This document shows positions 8,818-20,368 of a stretch of DNA of 64,000 nt, piece after piece. Within the stretch, counting starts at the first letter, position 1. The number at the start of each line of letters is the position of its first letter. Origin of the DNA: CBDCGS01 sp965216915. GTDB lineage: Bacteria > Pseudomonadota > Alphaproteobacteria > UBA828. The position numbers and the translations under genes were made by a program. Where the stretch lies: contig CBDCGS010000011.1 of NCBI GenBank assembly GCA_965216915.1, forward strand, positions 62,001-126,000, given 5' to 3'. The notes under the pieces were generated by a model, which saw only the letters and a program-made list of their open reading frames with translations, did not search any database and was not told the origin of the DNA.

Positions 8818-9945
8818 GTGAGCGATTTAACCGATCAGGTTGATCCCGAAGCGCTCGGATCGCGTGCGGCCAGGGGTGCGCACCCACCGGCGATTGGCGC
8901 TGCTCTGGTCGCGCTCGCGATGGGCGGCGTGCTGGCCTGGCTCGTGATCGCAGGCGACCCGTCACCGGCGCCGGCCGAGCACCGCCTACGGGTTGCCGTC
9001 GCGGACGCACCGAACGATACCGGCCCCGAGGCCACGGGCACGGCCGACGAGGATAGTGGTGCCGAAGCCCCGCAGGACGCCGGCGGCGGCACGACCGCCG
9101 AAGGAGGCGCAACAGACGCCGACGACGGAGCGCCGGAGCCCATCAGCCTCGCAGCGGTCGATCCCGCGCTGATGCAACAAACCAGCCGCGGGCCCCTGCC
9201 CACGGTGTCGCCGGATGGGCGGAAACCCTGGCAAGTCTACGCGCGCCCGCCTGGCGAGATCGGCGAAATGCCGCGCCTCGCGATCGTGGTCGTCGGCCTC
9301 GGCCTCGCGGAGAGCACGCATCAGCGTGCGCTCGCGCTGCCCGGTTCGGTCTCGCTTTCGTTTTCACCCTACGCAACGGACCTGGAGGCCGCGAGTGAGG
9401 CGGCGCGCGCAGCCGGGCACGAGGTTCTGCTCGACCTCCCGATGGAACCGGATTCCTACCCGACCGACGATCCCGGGCCCCACACCCTTCTCACCACGCT
9501 CACGCCAGCAGCGAATATCGAGCGGCTCGAATGGCTGATGGGCCGCTTTGCCGGCTATGTCGGCGTGGTCACGCAGATGGGCTCGAAGTTCACCGTGTCG
9601 CCCGAGGCGCTCGGGCCGGTTCTCGCAGCGCTCCAGGAACGCGGCCTGATGCTCGTCGACAGCCGGGTCGTGCGGCGCAGTATCGCTGCGACGCTGGCCG
9701 GTGAAATCGACCTGCCGCATGCCATCAACGACCGGTTCGCCGACGAGGAGCCGAGCCGGGCCGCAATCGATCGCGCCTTCGAGGATTTGGTCAAGATCGC
9801 CCGACAGCGCGGGACCGCGGTGGCCATCGTCCGACCACTGCCGATCAGCCTCGACCGGGTGGCCGCCTGGGCCACCGATCTCGCATCGCGCGGCATCGCC
9901 TTGGTGCCCGTGTCGGCGGTCGTCGAGCAGCTGCCTGACGAATGA
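8818..9945 (+). CDS. Divergent polysaccharide deacetylase family protein (YibQ-like)
   Basis: 375 residues starting at GTG. One membrane segment (about 25-48, GAALVALAMGGVLAWLVIAG) is followed by a low-complexity Ala/Asp/Glu/Gly linker (about 50-115) and a NodB-like barrel (about 130-370) with LAIVVVGLGL, EVLLDLPMEP, VGVVTQMGSKF and LMLVDSR. This matches the 'divergent polysaccharide deacetylase' family (DUF610, YibQ). The classical NodB HxxxH metal site is not evident, so enzymatic activity is uncertain. It sits between ctpA and rppH, an order common in Alphaproteobacteria, and its stop overlaps the rppH start. Confidence 0.88.
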   Translation: MSDLTDQVDPEALGSRAARGAHPPAIGAALVALAMGGVLAWLVIAGDPSPAPAEHRLRVAVADAPNDTGPEATGTADEDSGAEAPQDAGGGTTAEGGATDADDGAPEPISLAAVDPALMQQTSRGPLPTVSPDGRKPWQVYARPPGEIGEMPRLAIVVVGLGLAESTHQRALALPGSVSLSFSPYATDLEAASEAARAAGHEVLLDLPMEPDSYPTDDPGPHTLLTTLTPAANIERLEWLMGRFAGYVGVVTQMGSKFTVSPEALGPVLAALQERGLMLVDSRVVRRSIAATLAGEIDLPHAINDRFADEEPSRAAIDRAFEDLVKIARQRGTAVAIVRPLPISLDRVAAWATDLASRGIALVPVSAVVEQLPDE

Positions 9946-10412
9946 CGACGCGCCGAGGCTATCGCCGCAGTGTCGGCATCCTGCTGCTCAACGAGGTCGG
10001 TGCGGTGTTCGTCGGCCAACGCATCGACGCCACCCAAGAGGCCTGGCAGATGCCGCAGGGCGGCATCGATCCGGGCGAGACGCCTCGCGTTGCCGTGCTG
10101 CGCGAGCTCGAGGAAGAGACCGGCATTCGCCCCGACCTTGTCACGATCCTCGCCGAATCGCGCGCCTGGCTTCGCTACGACCTGCCGGAGCGCATCGCCG
10201 ACAAGGTGTGGAAGGGGCGCTATCGGGGCCAAGAGCAGCGCTGGTTCGCGGCGCGTTTTCTCGGTCGCGAGGCGGACATCAACATCGAGACCGCGCATCC
10301 GGAATTCCGTGCGTGGCGCTGGGCGCCGCCGCATGAGCTGCCCGCCTACATCGTTCCATTCAAGCGCGCGCTTTACGAGGCCGTGCTCGCGGAGTTTCGC
10401 GATTTGCTCTGA
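9942..10412 (+). CDS. rppH: RNA pyrophosphohydrolase RppH
   Basis: Removes pyrophosphate from the 5' end of triphosphorylated mRNA and so starts RNaseE-dependent decay. 156 residues with a full Nudix box, GGIDPGETPRVAVLRELEEE followed by TGI, and RppH-type flanks: RRSVGILLLN near the start, KGQEQRWF-like GRYRGQEQRWFAARF, and the C-terminal FKRALYEAVLAEF. It starts at an ATG overlapping the previous stop (ATGA). It ends the first plus-strand gene run and converges on the ferritin-like gene with 14 bases between them. Confidence 0.94.
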   Translation: MTTRRGYRRSVGILLLNEVGAVFVGQRIDATQEAWQMPQGGIDPGETPRVAVLRELEEETGIRPDLVTILAESRAWLRYDLPERIADKVWKGRYRGQEQRWFAARFLGREADINIETAHPEFRAWRWAPPHELPAYIVPFKRALYEAVLAEFRDLL

Positions 10413-10426
10413 GCCATCGCGGGAGG

Positions 10427-11248
10427 CTAGGCGGTGGCGGCCGCCCGCGCGGCGTAGCGCGCATAAAGCCGGAAGAGACGCCAGCCGAACGCCGTGAACA
10501 GCCGGCCCACCCGGCCCTGCGGCTTCACGCCCATGGCCTTCAGGACCATGCCGAGCCCGCGTTGCACGTGTCCGTACCGGTAGAGCGGCAGGGTATGTCC
10601 GGCATAGACGCGGCTATATTTGCGCCGCCGGTAGGGCTCGGTCGCCCCCGTGCCGCAATAATAGGCATAGGAAAGCTCGTCATCGCCGCTCTCGAAGATA
10701 CGTCCGAGCGCGACCCTCGCGCGGGCCCAACGACCGAGCCCCTCCGCCTTCTGATAGCGCCTCATCGCCGTGTAGAAGAGCTTGTAGTGGCGGAACTCGT
10801 CTCCGGCGATGCGCTTGCATATCTCGCGGAACACCGGCTCTTCGGAGGCGTCCCGCAAGGCGCTGTAGTAGGACGACGTGCCGACCTCGACGATACAGCG
10901 GGCGACCAGCTCCCCGCAGCGGGAGCCCCGGATCGATTCGGTCGCGTTGACATCGATCGGGTGGCCCGCCACAAAGCGCGCGAAGGTATCGTCAAAGTCG
11001 AAGTCCGGGTCGGCGAGCTCGGCGTAGCGCCTCAACACGGCGCCGTGCTGCACCTCTTCCTCTGCCCAATTCAGGGCGTCGGCGCAAAATGCGGGATCGT
11101 CGCGGAACACGCCACAAAGGTAGGCGCCATAGTCGGCGCTGTGATGCTCCACCATGCACGCCGCTTTGGCGATGTTCACCATCTCCGGGTTCAGTTTGGA
11201 CCGGTCGAACCTGTCCCAGGGGATATCGTCAATCGTCCAAGGACTCAT
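10427..11248 (-). CDS. Ferritin-like diiron-carboxylate protein, function unknown
   Basis: 273 residues. I see a four-helix ferritin-like core with a complete set of diiron ligands: Glu34 (MVEHH), Glu65 and His68 (EEEVQH), Glu121 (IVEVGTS), Glu151 and His154 (GDEFRH). After about residue 165 comes a basic, aromatic-rich tail without a recognisable domain. The ATG at 11248 is preceded by a strong GGAGAGGGGAG ribosome site; the frame is open 25 codons further but without one. It follows atpC by 84 bases on the same strand and may be co-transcribed or a separate unit. Substrate unknown: an oxidase, oxygenase or iron/peroxide-handling role are all possible. Confidence 0.82.
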   Translation of the reverse strand: MSPWTIDDIPWDRFDRSKLNPEMVNIAKAACMVEHHSADYGAYLCGVFRDDPAFCADALNWAEEEVQHGAVLRRYAELADPDFDFDDTFARFVAGHPIDVNATESIRGSRCGELVARCIVEVGTSSYYSALRDASEEPVFREICKRIAGDEFRHYKLFYTAMRRYQKAEGLGRWARARVALGRIFESGDDELSYAYYCGTGATEPYRRRKYSRVYAGHTLPLYRYGHVQRGLGMVLKAMGVKPQGRVGRLFTAFGWRLFRLYARYAARAAATA

Positions 11249-11332
11249 CTCCCCTCTCCTGCTCCTCGTTCCGCCGCGCAGTCTTATGCTGCGCCCGTCA
11301 AGTCCTCCCTTTCGCCGCGGCACGGCGCTATG

Positions 11333-11734
11333 TTAGGCCGTCGCCTCGACCATGAGCTCTGCCACCGCGACCGCGTGCTCGGCCTTCTCCCGCTCCTCGT
11401 CGCTCGATGCATCGCGAAGGTCGAGCTGCGCGGCCTCGAGCCGCTTCTGCGCATCGGCTCTGTCGATCTCGGCCAGGTCGTACGCCTCTGTCGACAGCAC
11501 GGTGCAGCGCTCGCCGGTCACCTCGGCAAAGCCGTCGGCGACCAGGTAACGTGTCTTAATCTTGTCGTCCTCATAAATGTCGATCGTTCCCGGACGCACC
11601 GTCGACATCAAAAGTGCGTGCCCGGGTAAGACGCCGAAATCACCCTCCGCGCCGGGGATCACGACCATCTCGACGGAGCCGGAGAAGATCAGCCGTTCCG
11701 GTGCGACGAGTTCGAATTCCAGCGTGTCTGCCAT
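11333..11734 (-). CDS. atpC: ATP synthase F1 epsilon subunit
   Basis: Central-stalk subunit that joins the F1 rotor to the c-ring and restrains ATP hydrolysis. 133 residues: N-terminal beta sandwich (about 1-85, LEFELVAPERLIFSGSV and GAEGDFGVLPGHALLMSTV), then an acidic, alanine-rich helical hairpin (DAQKRLEAAQLDLRDA). Last gene of atpHAGDC, 18 bases after atpD. Normal length and complete. Confidence 0.96.
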   Translation of the reverse strand: MADTLEFELVAPERLIFSGSVEMVVIPGAEGDFGVLPGHALLMSTVRPGTIDIYEDDKIKTRYLVADGFAEVTGERCTVLSTEAYDLAEIDRADAQKRLEAAQLDLRDASSDEEREKAEHAVAVAELMVEATA

Positions 11735-11752
11735 GGGTCACCAGCGCCCCGC

Positions 11753-13180
<1,428 letters not shown>

Positions 13181-13213
13181 GACTTGCTCCCGCTCGGGTC
13201 TCGCGACCGTGGG

Positions 13214-14104
13214 TTAGACCGCCTCGGCGCCGGAGATGATCTCGATCAGCTCCTTGGTGATCTGCGCCTGGCGGGTCCGGTTGTAATTCAGGGTCAGCTT
13301 GTCGATCATCTCGCCGGCGTTGCGGGTCGCATTGTCCATGGCGGTCATGCGCGCGCCCTGCTCGCTGGCGGCGTTCTCGAGCAGCGCCCGGAACACCTGG
13401 ATCGACAGGTTCCGGGGCAGCAGATCGGCCAGGATCTCGTCTTCCTCGGGCTCGAATTCGTAGATCGCCCCGCCGAGATCGACCGGCTCGGCCTCGTCTG
13501 CCTGCGGCTCGCTGAACGGGATGAGCTGCTGGAAGGTCACCACCTGGCTCATCACCGTCTTGAAATGGTTGTAGACGATCGTGCAGACGTCGAACTCACC
13601 CTCTTCGAACATTTGGGTGAGCATCCGCCCGATCTCGTCCGCCTCGTCATAGGAGGGGCCGCGCAGGCGCCCGACGCCGTCTTTGTGCTCGACGATGGCA
13701 TCGCCGAACTCGCGGCGAAGCTGCTCGCGCCCCTTGCGCCCCACCGTCGCCAGCTTCACGGTCTTGCCGGCCTCGCGGAGCTCGCGGATCCGGAGCCGAA
13801 CGGCACGCACGATCGAGCTGTTGAAGCCGCCGCAGAGGCCGCGATCGGCAGTCGCGACGACGATCAAGTGCGTGTCGTCCTTGCCCGTGCCGCCCAACAT
13901 GGCCGGCGCATCCTCGCGTTCGGCCATCGCCGTCGCAAGCGAGCCCACCATCCGCTCCATGCGCTCGGCAAATGGCCGCGCCGCCTCGGCCGCCTCCTGC
14001 GCGCGACGCAGCTTCGACGCGGCAACCAGCTTCATCGCCGAGGTGATCTTCTGCGTCTGCCGCACGCTGTTGATGCGGATGCGAAGGTCCTTGAGGCTCG
14101 CCAT
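13214..14104 (-). CDS. atpG: ATP synthase F1 gamma subunit
   Basis: Rotor shaft of F1. 296 residues with the conserved ends: N-terminal MASLKDLRIRINSVRQTQKI and SAMKLVAASKLRRAQ, and C-terminal MTAMDNATRNAGEMIDKLTL with NRTRQAQITKELIEIISGAEA. The central Rossmann-like part carries DRGLCGGFNSSI. The 40-base gap after atpA and 33-base gap before atpD fit one transcript. Confidence 0.97.
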   Translation of the reverse strand: MASLKDLRIRINSVRQTQKITSAMKLVAASKLRRAQEAAEAARPFAERMERMVGSLATAMAEREDAPAMLGGTGKDDTHLIVVATADRGLCGGFNSSIVRAVRLRIRELREAGKTVKLATVGRKGREQLRREFGDAIVEHKDGVGRLRGPSYDEADEIGRMLTQMFEEGEFDVCTIVYNHFKTVMSQVVTFQQLIPFSEPQADEAEPVDLGGAIYEFEPEEDEILADLLPRNLSIQVFRALLENAASEQGARMTAMDNATRNAGEMIDKLTLNYNRTRQAQITKELIEIISGAEAV

Positions 14105-14144
14105 CTGTGCTTACACCGCTCCCGCGTTTCCGTGCCGCGTCGCC

Positions 14145-15674
<1,530 letters not shown>

Positions 15675-15675
15675 G

Positions 15676-16236
15676 TCAAATTCCCTTCATCGCCAATTCG
15701 AGGTTTTGCAACTTGGTCCGGATGGAATTGTCGACCATGCGCGAGCCGACCCGGACGATCAGCCCGCCGATCAGTGACGGATCGACGTTCGCCTCGAGCG
15801 CAACATCGCGCCCGACGATTTCGCGCAGCGCTTGCTTCACGTCGGCAAGATGCGCGTCCTTCAGCGGGGTCGCCGACGTGACGGCTGCCGTCACCTCGCC
15901 GCGGTGCGTCGCCAACTTCTCGCGAAACGCACGGCACGCCGCGTCGAGGATGAACAACCGGCGGTTCTGCGCAAGCAGCGCGACGAAGTTGCGCACGAAC
16001 TCGCTCACGTCGATGCGGCCGAGCACGGCAGCCATGGCCTTGCCCTGGTCCGCGCGGCTGAGAACCGGGCTGCGCACGACGCGCCGCAAATCCTCGCTCT
16101 CGTCGAGCAAGCCTTGCAGTGTCGCCAGGTCCCCCTCGATCTGCTCGAGAGCGTTTCGCTCAAGCGCGATCTCGAACAACGCTGTGGCGTAGCGGTCCGC
16201 AAGACCGGCTAGCCCACCGACGGATTGCCCTGCCAC
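15676..16236 (-). CDS. atpH: ATP synthase F1 delta subunit
   Basis: Peripheral-stalk subunit that holds alpha3-beta3 to the b subunits. 186 residues from the GTG at 16236, which has a strong AGGAGAGAGG ribosome site; 49 further open codons upstream lack one and are Cys/Arg-rich, so I exclude them. Seen: LADRYATALFEIALERNALE and the end DPSLIGGLIVRVGSRMVDNSI. First gene of atpHAGDC; the F0 genes are not in the window, as expected for Alphaproteobacteria. Confidence 0.95.
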   Translation of the reverse strand: MAGQSVGGLAGLADRYATALFEIALERNALEQIEGDLATLQGLLDESEDLRRVVRSPVLSRADQGKAMAAVLGRIDVSEFVRNFVALLAQNRRLFILDAACRAFREKLATHRGEVTAAVTSATPLKDAHLADVKQALREIVGRDVALEANVDPSLIGGLIVRVGSRMVDNSIRTKLQNLELAMKGI

Positions 16237-16408
16237 GGGTCCTCTCTCCTGAGCTGCTTGTGTCGCGCTTCTTACGATGACGCGTACGCAGACTTTACCC
16301 TTCGAGCACACTCGCTGGCCCGAAAAGCCACGGATACCTAACACACTCGCCCGACCCGCGCAACCGGCGGAGGCGAAACGCAATGATCGCTTTATTTCAA
16401 TGGTTTAA
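16237..16408 (-). promoter_or_regulatory. Gap between priA and atpH (probable atp promoter region)
   Basis: 172 non-coding bases lie before the atp operon. They should hold its promoter, but no box pair stands out: the best is TTGCGC followed about 16 bases later by TTAGGT, which is weak. No hairpin with a T-run follows priA, so read-through from priA is possible. The region's role is inferred from position. Confidence 0.25.
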
Positions 16409-18628
16409 TCAGAGGAAGCTGTACGGGTCGATGTCGACCTGAACACGCACGCGGGCGGGGATTTGCAGGGTTGCGAGCCACTGTCTCAGATGGGGTTGCA
16501 GGCGTTTTTCGCGCGCGGCCTTGAACAAAAGACGCACACGGTGCCGCCCCCGGAGAAGGCGCATCGGCGCCGGTGCGGGACCGAGAACCGCAATGCCGCT
16601 GCCCTCCTCCAGCGCGCGCCTCGCGACCCGTGCAATGCCCGATGCCACGCGCATCGCCTCGGCCTCGCGGGGGCTTGAGACGACGATCGCCGCAAGCCGG
16701 CCGAAGGGCGGGAGCCGGTGGCGGGTTCGCTCATCGGCTTCCCGCGCGAGAAACGCCTCGCGATCACCCGATACCAGGGCCGCGATCACGGGGTTCTCGG
16801 GCGCATGGGTCTGCAGCAGGACGCGGCCCGGCCGCTCGGCCCGCCCGGCCCGGCCCGCGACTTGGTGGAGAAGCTGGTAGGTGCGTTCCGCCGCCCGCAG
16901 GTCGCCGCCCGCGAGGCCGAGGTCGGCATCCACCACGCCGACCACCGTGAGCAGCGGGAAGTGGTGCCCCTTGGCGATCATCTGCGTGCCGATCACGACA
17001 TCGACCTCGCGTCGGGTGACCGCCTCGATGAGCGACTCGGCCTGGCTCGGACCGGAGATCGTGTCACTGGTCGCAATCACCACGCGCGCCTCGGGCATCA
17101 GCATCGCGACCTCCTCCGCCACACGCTCGACCCCAGGTCCGCAGGCCACCATCCGATCCTCCGCCTCGCAGGCCGGGCAATGCGTCGGAATCCCTTGGCT
17201 GTGCCCGCAATGGTGGCATGCCAGCGTGCGCGAGAAACGATGCTCGACGAGCCATGCGCTGCATTGGGGACACTCCATCCGATGGCCGCAGCCGCGACAA
17301 AGGGTGAGCGGGGCGTAGCCCCGCCGATTGAGGAAGAGGAGCGCCTGCTCCTCGGCCTCCAATGCCTCCGCGAGCGCGCTCCGCAATGGCTCGGCGAGCC
17401 ACGCGCCGCGCCGGGGCGGTGTGACCCGAAGGTCGATCGCCTCGATGTGGGGCAGCCGCGCGCCGCCGTGCCGCGCCGGCAGGTGCAGGCGTTCATAGCG
17501 GCCCGCCTCGGCGTTAACCACCGATTCGAGAGAGGGAGTCGCGGAGACGAGCACGACGGGGCGCGCCTCGAGCCGCGCGCGCACGATCGCCATGTCGCGC
17601 GCGTGGTACACGACACCGTCTTCCTGCTTGAAGGCGGCATCGTGCTCCTCGTCGATCACGATCAAGCCGAGATCGCGGAAGGGCAGCCATAGAGCCGAGC
17701 GCGCACCCACCACGACCGAAACGCGGCCATCGGCAACGGCCCGCCACGTCTCGCGGCGCTGGCGCGCGCCGAGCTCCGAGTGCCATGGCGCCGGGCGCGC
17801 GTCGAACCGACGCCGAAACCGGTCGAGCCATTGCGCACCGAGCGCGATCTCCGGCAGCATCACCAGCACTTGCCGGTGGCGCTGCAACGCTGTCGCGATG
17901 GCCTCGAAATAGACCTCGGTCTTGCCGGAACCGGTGACACCGTCGAGCAAGGTGACGCCGAACGAGGACGACGCGACGCGCGCCCGGAGGGCGTCAGCAG
18001 CCCTCTCTTGATCCGGCGAAAGCGCAGGCCCTGGAGACGCGCCGTCGGGTCGATCGAAGCGCGCCGTGTCGGGCAGCGAGATGGCGGAGAGCGCGCCCAT
18101 CTCGGCAAGGCCCTTGACGACGCCGGTACCCACCGAGGCATCGCGCGCAATCTCGGTCGCGCTGCGCGGCAGGCCATCGGCGAGAAGCGCCATCACGCGC
18201 TTGCGGGCGTCGGTCATGCGGTCCGGCGTCGCGCCGCTTGCCCGGTAGGCGAGGCGCATGCGAACCGGCTCGAGCGCCGCCGGCACGCTCATCGCCATGC
18301 GCAACACGCCACCGCGCCCGGCGAGCGTGTAGTCGGCGGTCCAATCCACCAAGCGGCGGACCGGCGCGGCCATCGGCGCCGCGTCGAGCACGTCGACGAT
18401 GTCGCGGACGCGCGCCTCGTCGATTTCGCCGCTCCCCGGGCCCCACGCGACCCCGGTGACCTCGCGCGGGCCAAAGGGCACGCGCACGAAGCTGCCCCCC
18501 CGTGCGGAGAGGCCTTCGGGCATTCGGTAGTCGAATACGTCGTCGAACGGAAGCGGCAGCAACACGCCAATGCGGGCGCCGGGCTCGAACAGGTCAGCGG
18601 GGCTCGGCGTGGCGTCCGTTTCTGCCAT
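16409..18628 (-). CDS. priA: Primosomal protein N' (replication restart helicase)
   Basis: 3'-5' helicase that reloads the replisome at stalled forks. 739 residues from the ATG at 18628 (12 more open codons upstream look non-genuine). N-terminal DNA-binding region, then helicase lobes: Walker A GVTGSGKTEVYF (Lys236), DEEHDAAFKQEDGVVYHARD, and a paired-CxxC zinc insert (LCRGCGHRMECPQCSAWL and ACHHCGHSQGIPTHCPACEA). C-terminal lobe QMIAKGHHFPLLTVVGVVDAD and QVAGRAGRAERPG. It is divergent from the transaldolase gene with 56 bases between. Confidence 0.96.
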   Translation of the reverse strand: MAETDATPSPADLFEPGARIGVLLPLPFDDVFDYRMPEGLSARGGSFVRVPFGPREVTGVAWGPGSGEIDEARVRDIVDVLDAAPMAAPVRRLVDWTADYTLAGRGGVLRMAMSVPAALEPVRMRLAYRASGATPDRMTDARKRVMALLADGLPRSATEIARDASVGTGVVKGLAEMGALSAISLPDTARFDRPDGASPGPALSPDQERAADALRARVASSSFGVTLLDGVTGSGKTEVYFEAIATALQRHRQVLVMLPEIALGAQWLDRFRRRFDARPAPWHSELGARQRRETWRAVADGRVSVVVGARSALWLPFRDLGLIVIDEEHDAAFKQEDGVVYHARDMAIVRARLEARPVVLVSATPSLESVVNAEAGRYERLHLPARHGGARLPHIEAIDLRVTPPRRGAWLAEPLRSALAEALEAEEQALLFLNRRGYAPLTLCRGCGHRMECPQCSAWLVEHRFSRTLACHHCGHSQGIPTHCPACEAEDRMVACGPGVERVAEEVAMLMPEARVVIATSDTISGPSQAESLIEAVTRREVDVVIGTQMIAKGHHFPLLTVVGVVDADLGLAGGDLRAAERTYQLLHQVAGRAGRAERPGRVLLQTHAPENPVIAALVSGDREAFLAREADERTRHRLPPFGRLAAIVVSSPREAEAMRVASGIARVARRALEEGSGIAVLGPAPAPMRLLRGRHRVRLLFKAAREKRLQPHLRQWLATLQIPARVRVQVDIDPYSFL

Positions 18629-18684
18629 CGGATAGACTGTGCCAGCGACTCGCCCGCACCTCAAGATACCGCTCCGAGCACCCC

Positions 18685-19350
18685 ATGAAATTCTTCGTAG
18701 ACACGGCCGACATTGTCGAAATTCGCGAGCTTGCCACCACCGGCCTGCTCGACGGCGTCACCACAAACCCCTCCCTGATCAAGAAATCGGGCGGCAAGAT
18801 GCTCGAAGTGATCGAGACGATCTGCGACATCGTGCCGGGCCCGGTGAGCGCCGAGGTCACCGCGACCGACGCCGATGCGATGTTGAACGAGGGACGCAAG
18901 CTCGCCGGGATTGCGCCGAACGTCGCGGTCAAGGTGCCGCTCACCTGGGATGGCCTCAAGGCGTGCCGCGCGCTCAGCCAAGGCGGCACCAAGGTCAATG
19001 TCACACTTTGCTTCTCGGCGGCGCAGGCGCTGCTTGCGGCGAAGGCCGGCGCGGCGTTCATCTCGCCCTTCGTCGGGCGGCTCGACGACATTAGCCACGA
19101 CGGCATGCACCTGATCGGGGAGATCGTGGAGATCTACTCCGCCTATCCGGACACGATCGACACCGAGGTGCTCGTCGCCTCGGTGCGCCACCCCCTTCAC
19201 GTGGTGGAGGCGGCGAAGCTCGGCGCCGACGTCGCGACCGTGCCGCCGGCCGTGCTGCGCAAGCTCGCGAGCCACCCGTTGACCGACAAAGGCCTCGCCG
19301 CATTCCTCGCCGATTGGGAAGCCACGGGGCAAACGATCCTCGACGCGTGA
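18685..19350 (+). CDS. Small transaldolase (FSA/TalC type)
   Basis: 221-residue class I aldolase of the short transaldolase subfamily. Start MKFFVDTADIVEIREL, DGVTTNPSLI, Schiff-base lysine Lys83 in NVAVKVPLTWDG, and NVTLCFSAAQALLAAKAGA then FISPFVGRLDDI are all family hallmarks. Members act either as transaldolase in the pentose phosphate pathway or as fructose-6-phosphate aldolase; sequence alone does not separate these here. The frame is open upstream into priA's 5' end, but the ATG at 18685 fits the family start exactly. Its TGA overlaps the xerC GTG. Confidence 0.93.
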   Translation: MKFFVDTADIVEIRELATTGLLDGVTTNPSLIKKSGGKMLEVIETICDIVPGPVSAEVTATDADAMLNEGRKLAGIAPNVAVKVPLTWDGLKACRALSQGGTKVNVTLCFSAAQALLAAKAGAAFISPFVGRLDDISHDGMHLIGEIVEIYSAYPDTIDTEVLVASVRHPLHVVEAAKLGADVATVPPAVLRKLASHPLTDKGLAAFLADWEATGQTILDA

Positions 19351-20336
19351 CGGCCCGCGCTCCGGCGCCGCGCCCACCGCTTCCGGTCGCCGGCGACCTC
19401 GCCCACGCCGCCGACACTTGGTCGCGACACCTTGTAGACGAGCGGCGGCTCTCGGCGCACACGGTCGTGGCCTACGAGCGCGACCTCCGCGGTTTTCTGA
19501 CCTTCATCGCAGCGCATCTCGGCACACCGCCGGACCTTGCGACGCTGGCCGCGCTCAGCGTGCGCGACATCCGCGCGTGGCTCGCCGCGCGCGCGCAGAG
19601 CGGCCACGCCAAAACCTCCAATGCGCGCGCCCTCTCGGCAATCCGTGTGTTCTGCCGCTTTCTGGAGCGCGAGGGGTTGCCGAATCCGGCGGCACTCGCG
19701 CTCGTGCGCGGCCCACGCACCCCGCGCGCGGTCCCGCGGCCGCTCAACCCCGACCAAGCGCGCGCGGTCGCCGAGGTCGCGTCGACACCGGCATCGGCTG
19801 AAACGGCGTGGCTCGCGAAACGCGACGCGGCCGTGTTGAGCCTGCTCTATGGCTGCGGCTTGCGCATCGGCGAGGCGCTCAGCCTCAACCGTGTCGATGC
19901 ACCCGCCCCCGACGGAAAGGTCCATACGCTCATGATCACGGGCAAGGGCGGCAAGCAACGGCTCGTCCCGGTGCTCCCCATCGTGGCGCAGGCCATTGGC
20001 GACTATCTCGAGGCGTGCCCCCACCCTCCCGACCCCGAAGGACCGCTCTTCGTGGGTGTGCGGGGACGGCGCCTCCAGCCGCGCGTGGTGCAGGGCGTGA
20101 TGGCGCGGCTCCGCGGCGCGTTGGGCTTACCGGACAGTGCGACGCCGCATGCGCTGCGCCATAGCTTCGCAACGCACCTGCTGGCCGGCGGCGGCGATTT
20201 GCGCACGATCCAGGAGCTGCTCGGCCATGCGAGCCTGTCGACGACGCAACGCTACACCGCAGTCGATGAGGCAGGGTTGATGACCGCCTACAATGCCGCC
20301 CATCCCCGCGCGCGGGCGTCGGCGCCGGGCGATTGA
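19347..20336 (+). CDS. xerC: Tyrosine recombinase XerC
   Basis: Site-specific recombinase that, with XerD, resolves chromosome dimers at dif. 329 residues: N-terminal SAM-like core-binding domain (about 15-105, LSAHTVVAYERDLRGFLTF), then the catalytic domain with Arg173 (CGLRIGEAL), Lys200 (TGKGGKQR), His268 and Arg271 (HALRHSFATHLL), His294 (LGHASLSTTQ) and nucleophile Tyr303. The GTG start overlaps the transaldolase stop (GTGA). The chromosomal housekeeping context and sequence argue for XerC rather than a phage or integron integrase. Confidence 0.93.
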   Translation: MTARAPAPRPPLPVAGDLAHAADTWSRHLVDERRLSAHTVVAYERDLRGFLTFIAAHLGTPPDLATLAALSVRDIRAWLAARAQSGHAKTSNARALSAIRVFCRFLEREGLPNPAALALVRGPRTPRAVPRPLNPDQARAVAEVASTPASAETAWLAKRDAAVLSLLYGCGLRIGEALSLNRVDAPAPDGKVHTLMITGKGGKQRLVPVLPIVAQAIGDYLEACPHPPDPEGPLFVGVRGRRLQPRVVQGVMARLRGALGLPDSATPHALRHSFATHLLAGGGDLRTIQELLGHASLSTTQRYTAVDEAGLMTAYNAAHPRARASAPGD

Positions 20337-20368
20337 CCGCCCCTATTGAGGTGGGGTGAACGCGCCGG

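Noticed and set aside
19347..20336. The tyrosine recombinase as a sign of an integrated element
   Set aside because: Sequence and position fit chromosomal XerC; no attachment site, tRNA, phage or transposon gene is near.
20337..20368. A terminator in the xerC-lpd convergent gap
   Set aside because: Only a weak CCCC...GGGG pairing without a T-run; not enough to call.
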